DNA of 64,000 bases, from contig CM055081.1 in assembly GCA_029204045.2 (NCBI GenBank), positions 6,836,014 to 6,900,013 of the forward strand. The letters run 5' to 3'. The translations under genes and the position numbers were made by a program. The notes beneath the pieces are model-generated. The model searched no databases. It was not told the DNA's origin and was given only the letters and a program-made list of their open reading frames with translations. This document shows, one piece after another, positions 38,418 to 49,644 of this stretch; position 1 is the stretch's first letter, and each line of letters starts with the position of its first letter. Origin of the DNA: Tillandsia leiboldiana (taxonomy: Eukaryota; Streptophyta; Magnoliopsida; Poales; Bromeliaceae).

Positions 38418-38885
38418 TCATATATATCAATGTATAATAGAACATGTAGATGTAGGTTTGTATATTTGCAAATATTTGTATTTATATAGAAGTCGCTTTC
38501 AAAATGGTCCTAAACAAGGCGCCATATGTATTGGGATTTAGGCTGGATTCGGGCCGGATTTTATTTAATAAATTTTGGGCGAACCCGGACTGAAGCACCC
38601 TAATGATTTGGGCCGGGTTTGGGCCTAAAGTGGTCCGATTAGATCCCGGCCCAGTTCAACCCTTGCGGATCACAGTTGTACGAGTGAACCGGGTGCACGC
38701 AATTAATTTCCCCCCCGAGGCATGGACCCCGTACGCGAGGGTTTTGAGGAGCGGTTTTAGCTCCACGGAGCGAAGAATCGCGGCGCGCGACTCATACGCC
38801 CCCGCTCTCAAAACCCTCTCCAATCGTGCTCTAATCCTCTCTATTAGCCCCCAATCGAGGAGAAAGGAGGAGGAAGAGGAGGAGG

Positions 38886-41800
38886 ATGAGCTCTCCCAAC
38901 ATCAGAGACCTCCTCACTTCGTTTAGCCCGTCCTCGGATTTCTTCGCCATCACCTCTGGCGATGGCCGAATCAAGGTGTGACTTTGCTTCACTTTTCCTT
39001 CTCAATTTTTCCCTTTCTTTGTTGATTTATGAGCGAAATTTGTGAAATTTATTGGTTAATTAGGTGATAATTAGTGGGTTCTATGTTTTTTTAGATCTGG
39101 GATACTTTAAAAGGTCAGTTACATGCCCAGTTGGCCGACTTCGCGGCGTCCGGTGAGTTGGGATTGCTCTCGGAGGCGAAAAGCGGCCATCTTGCGTTGG
39201 ATTACACTTGCATGAAGTGGGTGCAGTTGCAAAGCAAGGTAATTTTTTGATTGAAGCTAACGATGGGACTCTCTTTTGAAGTTTTAGGTTATGCCCATCA
39301 GGTGTTTGTGTTTGGAGCTGATGATGTTTGTGGGGTTTGTAGAAGAAGAGAAAGGGTGGAGGTTCCTTGTTGGTGCTCGGGACAGGAGGCGGTGATGTTT
39401 TGGCGATCGACGTCTCGACGGGGCAATCGAGATGGAAAATTAATGATTGCCATCCTGGGTAAGTTGGTTAGCTGCATTGAAAACCAATTAGATTCAGTGT
39501 ATGATTATATTTTGTGCTAATTGTTTTTTGCTGCTATTCGTTGCTTGCCCGCATGTAGCTGATTAGGGTTTTTTACGTTCTAACGCTTGTTCAGGGTGAA
39601 GAAATGCCTTCTCAGGCTCATTTTGAGAGGAACACAAACCAAAAGCCTGATATACTCTAAAATAATGGTCCTTTAATGATGACTATATTTTGTAATGCAT
39701 ACAGAACTGGGAAGAGTGTCTCTATTTGTAGCTCACCTACCCATAGATGTGAATGTTAGTTTGCAGTAAGAAGAGACGTAATTAGTACTTACGGTGTACT
39801 TGTGTTATAACAGAATTCTCTTGCCAACTTATGTAATTTAGTGATAAATTTCAAATTAGAAAAGAAAGAAAACTTCTACATTTCCACTACTTTGAGATCT
39901 TCGTGCCGTGCTTTTTTGAAGTGGTGTAATGGTTTAAATTGCAGGGGTGTAACAGCTGTTTCCTTTTCCATAAACCGCTTATGTGTCTATACCGCTGGTG
40001 TTGATGGCATGGTCTGCCAGATTGATATTTTAACAGGAAAAGTTTTGGGCAGATTTAGATCGTCTTCAAAGGCAATATCCTCTTTGTCTGTTTCTTCAGG
40101 TACCGTGCTGTTCATATAATAGTTTCTAAATTTTCCTGTTTACACTTCTCCCCCTCCGTAGGTTGATTTAGTGCTGCTTCACCTTCATTAGGTTAGGTGC
40201 CATGTAGGACAGATTTCAACACTATTATATATTAAGATATTTGATATACGCAGTTGTTAAATTATGCCTTTTGAATGGCCCATATCCTATCCTACGATGT
40301 AGCGAACCTTCAAAATCCATTTTTCTTCATTGTGCTTTTCCGTAACAACAGAAGTTCTTTTAAGATTTCAAGCTTTAAAGAACAATTTACTTTTATCTTC
40401 TGTATACTCTGATTGACTCATGTTATTTTCTTTTATTAGATGGAAAGATATTGGCCACGGCTGCTGGTCAATTGAAAACTTTCAATTGTTCTAACCAAAA
40501 GAAGATTCAGAAGTTTTCTGGGCATCCGGTGCGTGCAATTTAGCACCCTCACTTCAACTTTTATTTTCTCTTCCTTTAGCACCCTCACTTCAACTTTTAT
40601 TTTCTCTTCCTTTTTACTGGTCTTGATCATTTCGATATGCTTTCATATCTAGGGTTGATTGGAAAGTTACGTAAGTTTGACCTTCATTACAATTTCATCG
40701 TCATAGTTTCAATTGTAATAATTGAGTCCCTGAAGTTTGTTCTGCATGACAGTTTGAATATATTTGCTAATATACCATCTATAAAGGGTGCATGTCAGTA
40801 CTATAGATAAACTTTGCTTTCATAATTTTGAAAATCTGAGGATGAAATTGAAATTGACCTTCAAGAACAAATTTGTTAAAAAAAATGAAACTTCTTGGAT
40901 GATTAAATTGATATCTAAATTAAGCTTAAGGGATGAAATTGTAATTAACCGCCAGTTCTATCAGCTAAGCTATGATCCTTGCTCTCTTTAGGTCGGCGTT
41001 AGATGCATGATTTTCACCGAGGACACACAGTATATCTTATCATCTGGAGTTGGTGAGAAATACATCGCCATTTGGAAAGTTGGTGCTGTTAAAAGCGAGG
41101 GTGCGACCTGTATTCTCTCAATGGACCATCCACCTATCTTTTTGGATAGCAAGTGCATAGATACAGAGGGCAGTGATAGTGCAGGAATATATGTTTTGGC
41201 CATTTCAGAGATGGGCATATGCTATTTCTGGTATGGAAGTAGCATTGATGACTTGAGGAATAAGAAGCCTACAAAGATTATGTTATCCGAGCCTTCTCTC
41301 GCAAAAGGAAATCATGGATTTGCAATTCTTGCTGCAAAAATTGAAGAAATAGGCAAACCTGCTTCCGGGCAAGTGCTTGTGGCCTGTGGCTCTGTTGTGA
41401 AGCCATCTTTTCAGAAACTGTTGGTCCAGTATGGCACGGACATAAGGTTGGAGGTGTCTCAAGTTGGGGCTCTCTTACCAGTGAGTCACTCTGCCATTCC
41501 TCGCAAAGGCCAAGCCGTACGAAATCAAGGTGCGACATACGATATATTCATCACTACAAAATCATCTATCTACATAATATATATTTATTTTGTATATGTA
41601 TTCATGTAAAGCATGTACGTACATGTTAGTAGATAATTTTGCAGTGATATATAGGTACATATTTCTAACATAATACTGTTTTTATAAAAACCATAACTTC
41701 TTTGGTTTTTATGAGTTTCTTGGCCAACTCTGTTTGGAACTCTGTTTGCAATTTGGTTCCAGTTTTTTTTTTGGTTGATGCATCAGCAATCTTCTTCTTT

Positions 41801-43777
41801 GTTTCTAAGTTGTAGATGTTTTTTATCAACTCCACCTTTGCTGCAAAATGACTCTTTCTTCTTGAACAGTCACTGCACTAGACCGTGCAAACGCAGAAGA
41901 TGCTATATTGCCTCTTCCAAAGTTGTACACTTACGACAAGAAAAGGAAACATCGTGTGACAGAATTAACCGCAGATACTGAGAATACAATGGCTGATCAC
42001 AGTTATGATAAAACCTTGCCTGTAGATAAGAGTGGTAAGTATTCTTCTCATGAATGATAAGCTTTTCTTGATATTGTTTTCCTGATCACTAGCATGTTAG
42101 ATTAAAAGAAGTGTAGATAGAAAATCAACTCTCTATTTTCATACAATTTTGTGTTTATAGATGGGCCTTTTTTCTTTTAGGTATAAAAGGGCTAAATGTA
42201 TGTCGTTACATGATACTGTTCAGCGCTGTGTTCTCGAATATTCACTTAATGGAATGTTCTATAGCTTTTTTGATGGAAACTTCCAGTGCTAACAAAACTT
42301 GACAGAATTTCTAGAGTAATGAAGGGTTTTGTAAAATCAAAATGCATCTACGCTCTAGTGATGGTTTTTATGGTGTTACCTCTTAACTGTTAAACTTGCC
42401 TCTGTAGTTCATCTTTTTGCTGAATATTGCTGGCTTATTTAGTGACAGTGCACAGAATGGAAGAAGATACAATTTGCATTGAAGATAGGATGAGGGAGTT
42501 GGGGCTTCTTAGTACCGGTTCTTATCTAGAGAAGTACCACGATAGCACCATATCACTTGATGACGACACCCCAGCAAAGAAGGTTGTTATTTTTGTGATT
42601 GTGATTCATATCGAATGTTCTTTTCAAGCAAAAATTAACTTACTTTTGCAGTTCAGTCAACAGAAGTTTCTAACCCTCATTTGTTCTATGGCTAGATAAG
42701 GGCGCATATCTTGTCTATGAATCCCGATGATGCTTATAAATTTTTGGAAACCTTGGTGTCAGCATGGAAAACAAGGTATGCTGATTTCTACTTGCACATC
42801 TGCCCCTGTATTTCAGTTGCTGTTCTCGGCGATGCAGTGCTCACTGGAACCAGATTTTTGTGCTATATTTCTTCTTCAGGTCAAATACAGCAAAGCATAT
42901 TCTACCTTGGATATATTGGTTACTAGCCATCCATGGTCGTTCCATCTCATCGCAAGAGTTATCTTCACAAATATTAGATAATTTGCGGAAGGTACTTTTA
43001 GAACTTAATGCATGCTCTAATGCTGATGATCATGGTTGTACGTCAACCTGTGTTAATGCTTCCAAATTCATTGTATTGCTGTTAATTTTCGTTCTGTATG
43101 CGCATATAATTTCTCTCTTCTGAAGTCTTTTCCATAAGGACATAAAAGTAGAATAAAAAGGAGTCTTTAGGAGAGTTAAAGAGAGAATAGGGGAGCTTAA
43201 TGGCATAACAATGTACAGTTACTATCCGAAAAAATGAGAGAAATCACAATTCTGCTTCGCACTTGGCAAAAACTAGTTCTCAGTCAAATAAACAGTAAAG
43301 AAAAAAACAAAGAAAAAACAATTCTCAAACATGAGTAAATAATAAGTGTCTTGTATGACAATTCTTTGCTTTTTGGTGGGCAATGTTTTATGGTTTCGTT
43401 TTTCTCCTCTGCCAGATGATTTCAGTAAAATGTGCAGCTACCGGAGATTTACGCAAGCTGTCTGGCCGTCTTCAGCTAATAACGGCCCAGGTTCTGACGG
43501 ATTGAAATATTTTTCAAAATTTTTTCTATACCAATTAAATCTACTGGAGTTTATCTCACTCACATGTTAATATTTTGGTTTCCTCTTTCACCAGATCAAT
43601 AAGGCCGGTAATAATGTTGTCGTACCATCACCATCGGTGGGTGGTATTAAGCCTAAAGAAGGTGAAGATGAAGACGATGACGAAGAGTATGAAGAAATCG
43701 ATGAAATCATTTACGGGGAAGAAGAGGATGCGTCAGAAAGTAGTAGCGATGATGCAGAAGAGCGTATGCAGCAATAA
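38886..43777 (+). CDS. WDR43: WD-repeat protein 43 / UTP5-like small-subunit processome protein
   Basis: Twelve exons: 38886-38975, 39095-39238, 39343-39458, 39945-40099, 40440-40528, 40992-41529, 41870-42034, 42443-42582, 42696-42775, 42880-42991, 43416-43490, 43595-43777. They total 1,887 bases, or 628 residues. The N-terminal half is a WD40 propeller (SDFFAITSGDGRIKIWDT, GGVTAVSFS, DGKILATAAGQLKTFN, FSGHPVGVRCMIF, EKYIAIWK). A Utp12-type domain follows (MNPDDAYKFLETLVSAWKTR, HILPWIYWLLAIHG, LRKLSGRLQLI), then an acidic tail (GEDEDDDEEYEEIDEIIYGE). This layout is that of nucleolar WDR43/yeast Utp5, part of the t-UTP subcomplex needed for pre-rRNA transcription and 18S processing. Its promoter, exon 1 and start of exon 2 are duplicated at 32232-32913. 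The name is by domain architecture. Confidence 0.9.
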
Positions 43778-44999
43778 ATAGTATTTTCGACAGTTTTATC
43801 TGTTCGTGTTCTTTATATAGATTATTTTTTCGTGAAATTGATGTAAAATTAGTTGATTCAATCCCCTTAGGTTTTGAGGGCAAGTGAAACGATTTTTGTA
43901 TGCTCTGTAACAGGAATATTTCTTCCCTTTTTATGATATTTTTGTGTTTATTACTATTAATATGGTATTATTGTCTTGATTTATAATTGTAATATAATAT
44001 GGGAATTGAGAGGTGGAGAGATACCCCAGATTAGGTGAGATGGAAATTAATGATGAGGAGAGAAGAAGCTTAGGGGTAGGAAAGGGTCATTTTAAAAAAT
44101 TTCTATAAATTATAAGATGAGATTTTTCCTCTCCTTTTTTTATTTTTATTTTTTATTTTTTATGATAATTTTTTGTACCTTTAGAAATTTTATATTATTT
44201 ATAAGATTACGTGCGAACCAAATATAATGATCTAAAAAAATTTAGTGCAGTATTTTAATTAATTTTGGCAATTTTAGTCCTCTAGCTCAATTATAATAAA
44301 TTAATTTTTGTAATGCTGTTTGGCTGATTTTATGAAATAATAATAATAAAAAAAATGATAGTTGAATTTGATATAAAATATAATTTAATAAAATAATTTA
44401 TTATAAAAATAATTTAGTATAATATTTAATAAAAATGATTTATTATAATATTTAAGTATAATTTATTATAAAAATTATTTATAATATTTAAGTACAAATA
44501 ATATATATTAATATAGTACGATAAAATAATTTATTATTATATATAATATATTATTTTATATACTTTATTTTAATTCAATTTACAATATTAATAAAAGATA
44601 AAATTAAAATTTAAAATAGTACTATTCAGTCCAAAAATATGAAATAGTTTATTTTAAATTATTCTGAAATAATAGAGAATAACCTATGTATCATTGACAC
44701 TTCTATAAGTATTGCGTGTCCCTGTCGGACACGTGCCTGATGTGGACACTTTTTGGATGCGTGTTTAATACCGAATCATAATGCATACAATTAAAAAAGT
44801 ATATATAAATTTTTATTTTATTTATTTATACATATATAATGTGAGATAATAAATATTTTAGTTTTTGATGAGTACATATAATTTTTTTTTGAATAATATA
44901 AATAAATTATGTGTGGTGGAAGATTTTTTCTTAAAATATATAAATTATCAATAAAAGAAAAATATAATAATGTTTTATCAAAATTTAGGTTTTATATAT
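43778..44999. other. WDR43 3' flank and AT-rich spacer
   Basis: The first 200 bases are the likely 3'UTR and polyadenylation region. The remainder is AT-rich. Near 44695-44760 lies a segment rich in GTGTCC/GGACAC words that matches, in style, 45055-45146 at the start of the tandem array and may be the other end of an old dispersed element. No gene seen. Confidence 0.45.
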
Positions 45000-45146
45000 A
45001 ATAAGCATATATTATTATATTAATAATATTATATTTGATTATATGTATTCATGTCGTATCCGTGTTTTAATTTTATAAAAGTTTCTGAGTAGTCGTGTCC
45101 GAGTCGTGTCGTGTTCCGTGTCCCGTATCGATATCCAGAACGCTTA

Positions 45147-46853
45147 GGCCTCGTTTGGATGTGGGCTAGAACTGGGAATAGCGGGTTTATCCCCCTTATT
45201 CTACCAAACGCATCTGGAACCAACTAGTATTGCTTATCCCAGTACAACTAGAATAAGCTGGTATAACAAATCATCTATATTATTTTAATATTATATTTTT
45301 TACCATTTTACCCTCCTTCCCTACTTTATCTCCTACCAATAACAAAAACTCTCTCCTCTCTCTCTCTCCTCTCCCCTCTCCCCTTTCCCACTTCCCGAGA
45401 GCATTCATTGCTCCTGCTCTCTCTCTCTCTCATCTCCATCCTCTCCTCCTCCTCTCTTCTCCATTACGGGAACCACCAAGCCCTCTCTCTCCTCTCTCTC
45501 TCTCCTCCCCCCTCCCCGATCCCGGCCCCCCAGGCTCCCGGAGCTTGCGCGAGCTCCGGTTTTTTCTTCCTCCTCCCCCCGAGCCCGGCCCCGCGAGCCC
45601 CCCGAGCTTGCGCGAGCTCCCTTTCTTCTTTCTCCGCCCCCCGCGGATATAATTTAATTATGAATATAATTTTATTTTATTTTTTTAAACTATTAATCCA
45701 TTAATTAAAACGAGAAAAACGATTTTAGAAAATTTTTATCACATAATAAAGCTTGAGGGAAAAAATTTACAAATATTTAGCAAATAAACAATTTTTGCAA
45801 ATTTTAAAGAAATTTTATGTTAAAAATTTATTATTTCAAATTAATATTATAAAATTTGAAATCTTAAAATTAAAATGTTGAAATTTTATATTTTAAATTT
45901 AAATTTTTATTTGAGAAAATAAAATATTAAATTAAATATTATTTTTAAATAATATAATTTAATGATAATTATAATTTTATTTTGATTTTTTAAAACCATT
46001 AATCTATTAATTAAAACGAGAAAAACGATTTTAGAAAATTTTTATCACATAATAAAACTTGAGGGAAAAAATTTACAAATATTTAGCAAATAAACGATTT
46101 TTACAAATTTTAAAGAAATTTTATGTTAAAAATTTATTATTTCAAATTAATATTATAAAATTTTAAATCTTAAAATTAAAATGTTAAAATTTTATATTTT
46201 AAATTTAAATTTTTATTTGAGAAAATAAAATATTAAATTAAATATTATTTTTAAATAATATAATTTAATGATGATTATAATTTTATTTTTATTTTTTTAA
46301 ACCATTAATCCATTAATTTAAACGAGAAAAACGATTTTAGAAAATTTGTATCACATAATAAAGCTTGAGGACAAAAATTTGAAAATATTTAGCAAATATA
46401 CGATTTTTTACAAATTTTAAAAAAATTTTATGTTAAAAATTTATTATTTCAAATTAATATTATAAAATTTTAAATTTTAAAATTAAAATGTTGAAATTTT
46501 ATATTTTAAATTTAAATTTTAATTTGAGAAAATAAAATATTAAATTAAATATTATTTTTAAATAATATAATTTAATTATGATTATAATTCTATTTATATT
46601 TTTTAAAACCATTAATCCATTAATTAAAACGAACTAATTAGATTTTAACAATTTTTATCACATATTAATTCTTGAGGGCAAAAAAGTAATTTATCCAACT
46701 TATCCTCTTTATTCTACCTATTCCTCATTATTAAACCAAACACAAAATCTCTTATCTCTGGAACCATCCCAAACGCTTTTTCGCTCTATTTCCGTACTTT
46801 ATACTTATCCACGATTTAGCTAATTCTATCTTAACCCGATTCCAAACGCAGCC
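45147..46853. mobile_element. Harbinger/Tourist-like non-autonomous element H3, with empty sites in units 2 and 3
   Basis: A 1,707-bp element with inverted ends GGCCTCGTTTGGATG and TTCCAAACGCAGCC, flanked by TTA (45144-45146 and 46854-46856). The equivalent place in unit 2 (near 54537-54543) and unit 3 (near 62220) reads CGCTTAGGGAATAAC with a single TTA, the unoccupied site. The left third is CT-rich then GC-rich, with the motif GAGCTTGCGCGAGCTCC occurring twice. The middle is a tandem repeat of about 306 bp. No transposase. Confidence 0.88.
45648..46680. repeat. Tandem repeat of about 306 bp inside H3
   Basis: Three consecutive AT-rich units start at TATAATTTAAT (45648, 45953, 46259) and a partial fourth starts at 46566. 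Each contains AACGAGAAAAACGATTTTAG and a CTTGAGG motif. Differences between units are scattered single bases. Confidence 0.85.
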
Positions 46854-46995
46854 TTAGAAAATAACTGATTGAAATATATATTTTATTTTTTATCAAAATT
46901 CAAAAGATATTTTGTTTGGTGTAGAGTCATTCTAGATTATTTGTCATTCAACTTGACAATCTTCACCTACTTTACCTTCTTGATAGCGAGCATCT

Positions 46996-47209
46996 TTGAC
47001 CATTCCTCACACAAAATGAATGGCAACAAAAAAAAAAAATGGTTTTAACTTAGTCAATATGTTGGCCAAAGAGACCGTCCAAATGAAGAAAAAAAATAAA
47101 CTCGTCCACACCTTTGAGATCCACCTACCATCATTTATCAATTAGACCCACCCACCTACCATGTTTACAATAATCACTAGCTAGTGACTAATTAACATCT
47201 CTATATAAA
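46996..47209 (+). promoter_or_regulatory. PR-10 copy 1 core promoter: W-box and TATA box
   Basis: TATATAAA at 47202-47209 lies about 120 bases before the ATG. TTGACC at 46996-47001 is a W-box (WRKY site) typical of defence-gene promoters. Both are identical in all three units. Confidence 0.6.
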
Positions 47210-47328
47210 CTCCTCCTCACTTCACTAAAATCTCATCCCCCTCTTCATACACATATTTACTATACAAACTCACACAAGAGAGTAGTTGCATAGTAAAGAG
47301 ATCTAATTAGCTAATTAAGATAGCAACA

Positions 47329-48522
47329 ATGACTTCTCCTGCGAGCTGGAGCTTTGAGATCGAGTCCCCGGTAGCGGCGCCGCGTCTGTTCCGTGCCGCC
47401 GTCCTCGACTGGCACAGCCTCGCCCCGAAGCTCGCCCCAGAGATCGTCGTGAGCGCCACCCCGATCGAAGGCAGCGGCGGCGTCGGAAGTGTGAGGCAGT
47501 TCAACTTCTCCCCAGGTACTTAATTATATACAAGATCTTGCTAAGAACATATATTGCTGCAGTTATGTATACATACATACATAAAGCCATATATATAAAT
47601 ATAATGTTCATGATACAAAGCCCATAGGTTAAGAAATAACAACAACAACAACAATAACAATAATAGTGATAATATTATTGTACTTTAATAAGTTTATTAT
47701 CGTGCGCACTAGATCACAATTAATGAATAATAAAGTCGCTCTCAATCAAAGCTCTGTTGTTAGTAATTAATCTAGAGCTATTAATAATATTACATCATTA
47801 TCCAACTTATTATTATAATAAAATATTTCTATTTTAAGTGGACTGATTCTGATTCATGTGCACGAATAAATGGTAATCGCTCACGTGTCATTACGTACGT
47901 GAATATTACTTTATAATTAGTATTTTTATTGTACCGAATATATATATATAGGAGATGAGAACAAGTCAAAATTAAGCAGCAACGTTTTTTAATTCAAAAA
48001 TGTTACTGATCGGACCAAAATTTTGCTGGTTCAATTTGACTAGTTTATTTAGATGGTTGGTTACTATAATTGTACTTTTATTAGTTTAGTTTAGTTTAGA
48101 TTAGATCACAGCTCATCTTAATTCTGAGCAGTAGTGGTTATTGCATGTTTGGTAATGAGTTTTCTTTTAACTTTAATTACACGCATGCATGATCGATATC
48201 GGTCGATGAATTCTTCTTTTGTATAGCATTGCCTTTCAAGTACACGAAGGAGCGCCTGGACTTCATAGACAACGACAAGTACGAGTCCAAGCAGACGGTG
48301 ATCGAAGGCGGCGGCATCGGTGTCAAGCTCGAGTCCGCGTCGTCCCACATCAAGTTCGAGCCTGCGGGCAACGGCGGCAGCGTCTGCAAGGTCGTCGCGA
48401 CCTACAAGCTCCTCCCGGGGGTTACCGTCGACGACGAGATCGCCAAGGCCAAGGACTCCATCACCAAGATCATCAAAACTGCTGAGGCCTATCTCCTTGC
48501 CAACCCAGATGCCTATGTGTAA
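47329..48522 (+). CDS. PR10: PR-10 protein (Bet v 1 family), copy 1
   Basis: Two exons, 47329-47515 and 48227-48522, give 160 residues. The intron falls after the first base of codon 63, the place where PR-10 genes carry their single intron. The glycine-rich loop reads EGSGGVGSVRQ (47-57), followed by PFKYTKERLDFIDNDKYE, and a long C-terminal helix DDEIAKAKDSITKIIKTAEAY. PR-10 proteins are small cytosolic proteins with a hydrophobic ligand cavity, often induced by pathogens. Some bind cytokinins, flavonoids or alkaloid precursors, and some show RNase activity in vitro. Which applies here cannot be read from sequence. A TATA box and a W-box precede it. Exons are GC-rich with mostly G/C third positions; the intron and flanks are AT-rich. 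A (TTTGTG)n tract follows the gene (about 48649-48690). Confidence 0.93.
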
Positions 48523-48727
48523 TGCACTGTGCATGTTTTGCTCCCCAGAGTGCAGTACTGCTATTTGTGGATGGAGTGTCCTTATTATTATTATTATTGT
48601 TATGGTAAAATAAGTTGGAGTAATAAGTGTCTCAAGGAAATTATCTAGTGTTTGTGTTTGTGTTTGTGTTTGTGTTTGTGTTTGTGTTTATGTGAGAGAG
48701 AAAGAGTATGTATTATTATTCTCGACG

Positions 48728-49034
48728 AATTTTGAGTTTTCTTTAAACAAAAGATATGGAAATGCCCTTTTGTGGATTTGTTTCAACATATTTTTTTTTA
48801 GTCATTCTACTAATCTTTCTAAATTACATTTCACACAGCGTGCAAAACGACATGTCTATGCACAATGTGGAAATAATGTTTTTGCACCAGTAGAGAGGGA
48901 GCTTATTTTTGACATCGTATTATCTTTAGTCCTTTTCCCTGATAAAAATTTGACATAATTTACTGCAAATCAAGGTTAGAAGGCCTAAATGCGTTCTATA
49001 AATTTCATACTTACCAGGATATGTCCGATTATGA
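48728..49034 (+). pseudogene. Captured DNA primase fragment, unit 1
   Basis: Corresponds to primase 34336-34643: end of intron 3, exon 4, intron 4 and the first 17 bases of exon 5. It is roughly 95 percent alike by eye. The exon reads AKRHVYAQCGNNVFAPVERE, with two substitutions from the functional gene. The intron 4 donor still begins GTAT. Homology stops sharply at ATTATGAC (49034), right before the copia LTR. It lies about 200 bases after the PR-10 stop codon on the same strand, so it could be part of the PR-10 3' transcript, but it has no independent coding role. Confidence 0.88.
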
Positions 49035-49644
49035 CTAGGTTGTAAAATTAAATTAAAACTTTAGATCGTTTCTTCTGTTATGATTTTTAATTTTCTATAC
49101 TTGATTGTAGACGACGATTCTTCCATTCGATTCTTCCTCGTGCGCAATCTGTAAAAAACGAGAAGTTTCATGTCTATTTCCTTATCCCCGGAAATAGAGC
49201 CGTCACAGAAAATTCGGATTAGGATTAGACCGGGACTCCCGTTATGTCATATATATATATATAACCGAATGTAAGGATGTTTTAATCACGTCCGTCCATC
49301 AAGGATGTGTCCAGATACATCCTAACCGATTGGATTGACTGTATCTTTAAAAAACGACTTGAATAAATTGCGTAGGCCACATCCAACATTCTCCCACTTG
49401 GCCTAATGATATATTCAATACTGTATAGGCGATATTAAAACTTTATTAGGTAACCACCAAATTATACAGTCAAGATCTCCCACTCAACTAAGAAATAATA
49501 ATATTTTGATCATAGCGGTCATATTCAAAATGAACACTTCCTTCTATATATCAAAAGTATGTATTCCTTAATTAAATATCTTTATGAGTTATAACTAGAT
49601 GAACTTACTATAAGTTCAACTCAGAGTCCCACTTTAATGCACAA

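Noticed and set aside
48118..48534. A 138-codon minus-strand open frame over PR-10 exon 2 (also in the other units)
   Set aside because: Antisense of the GC-rich PR-10 coding exon.
48692..48958. An 88-codon open frame after PR-10 (also at 56371)
   Set aside because: It runs across intron and exon of the captured primase fragment; the frame is accidental.
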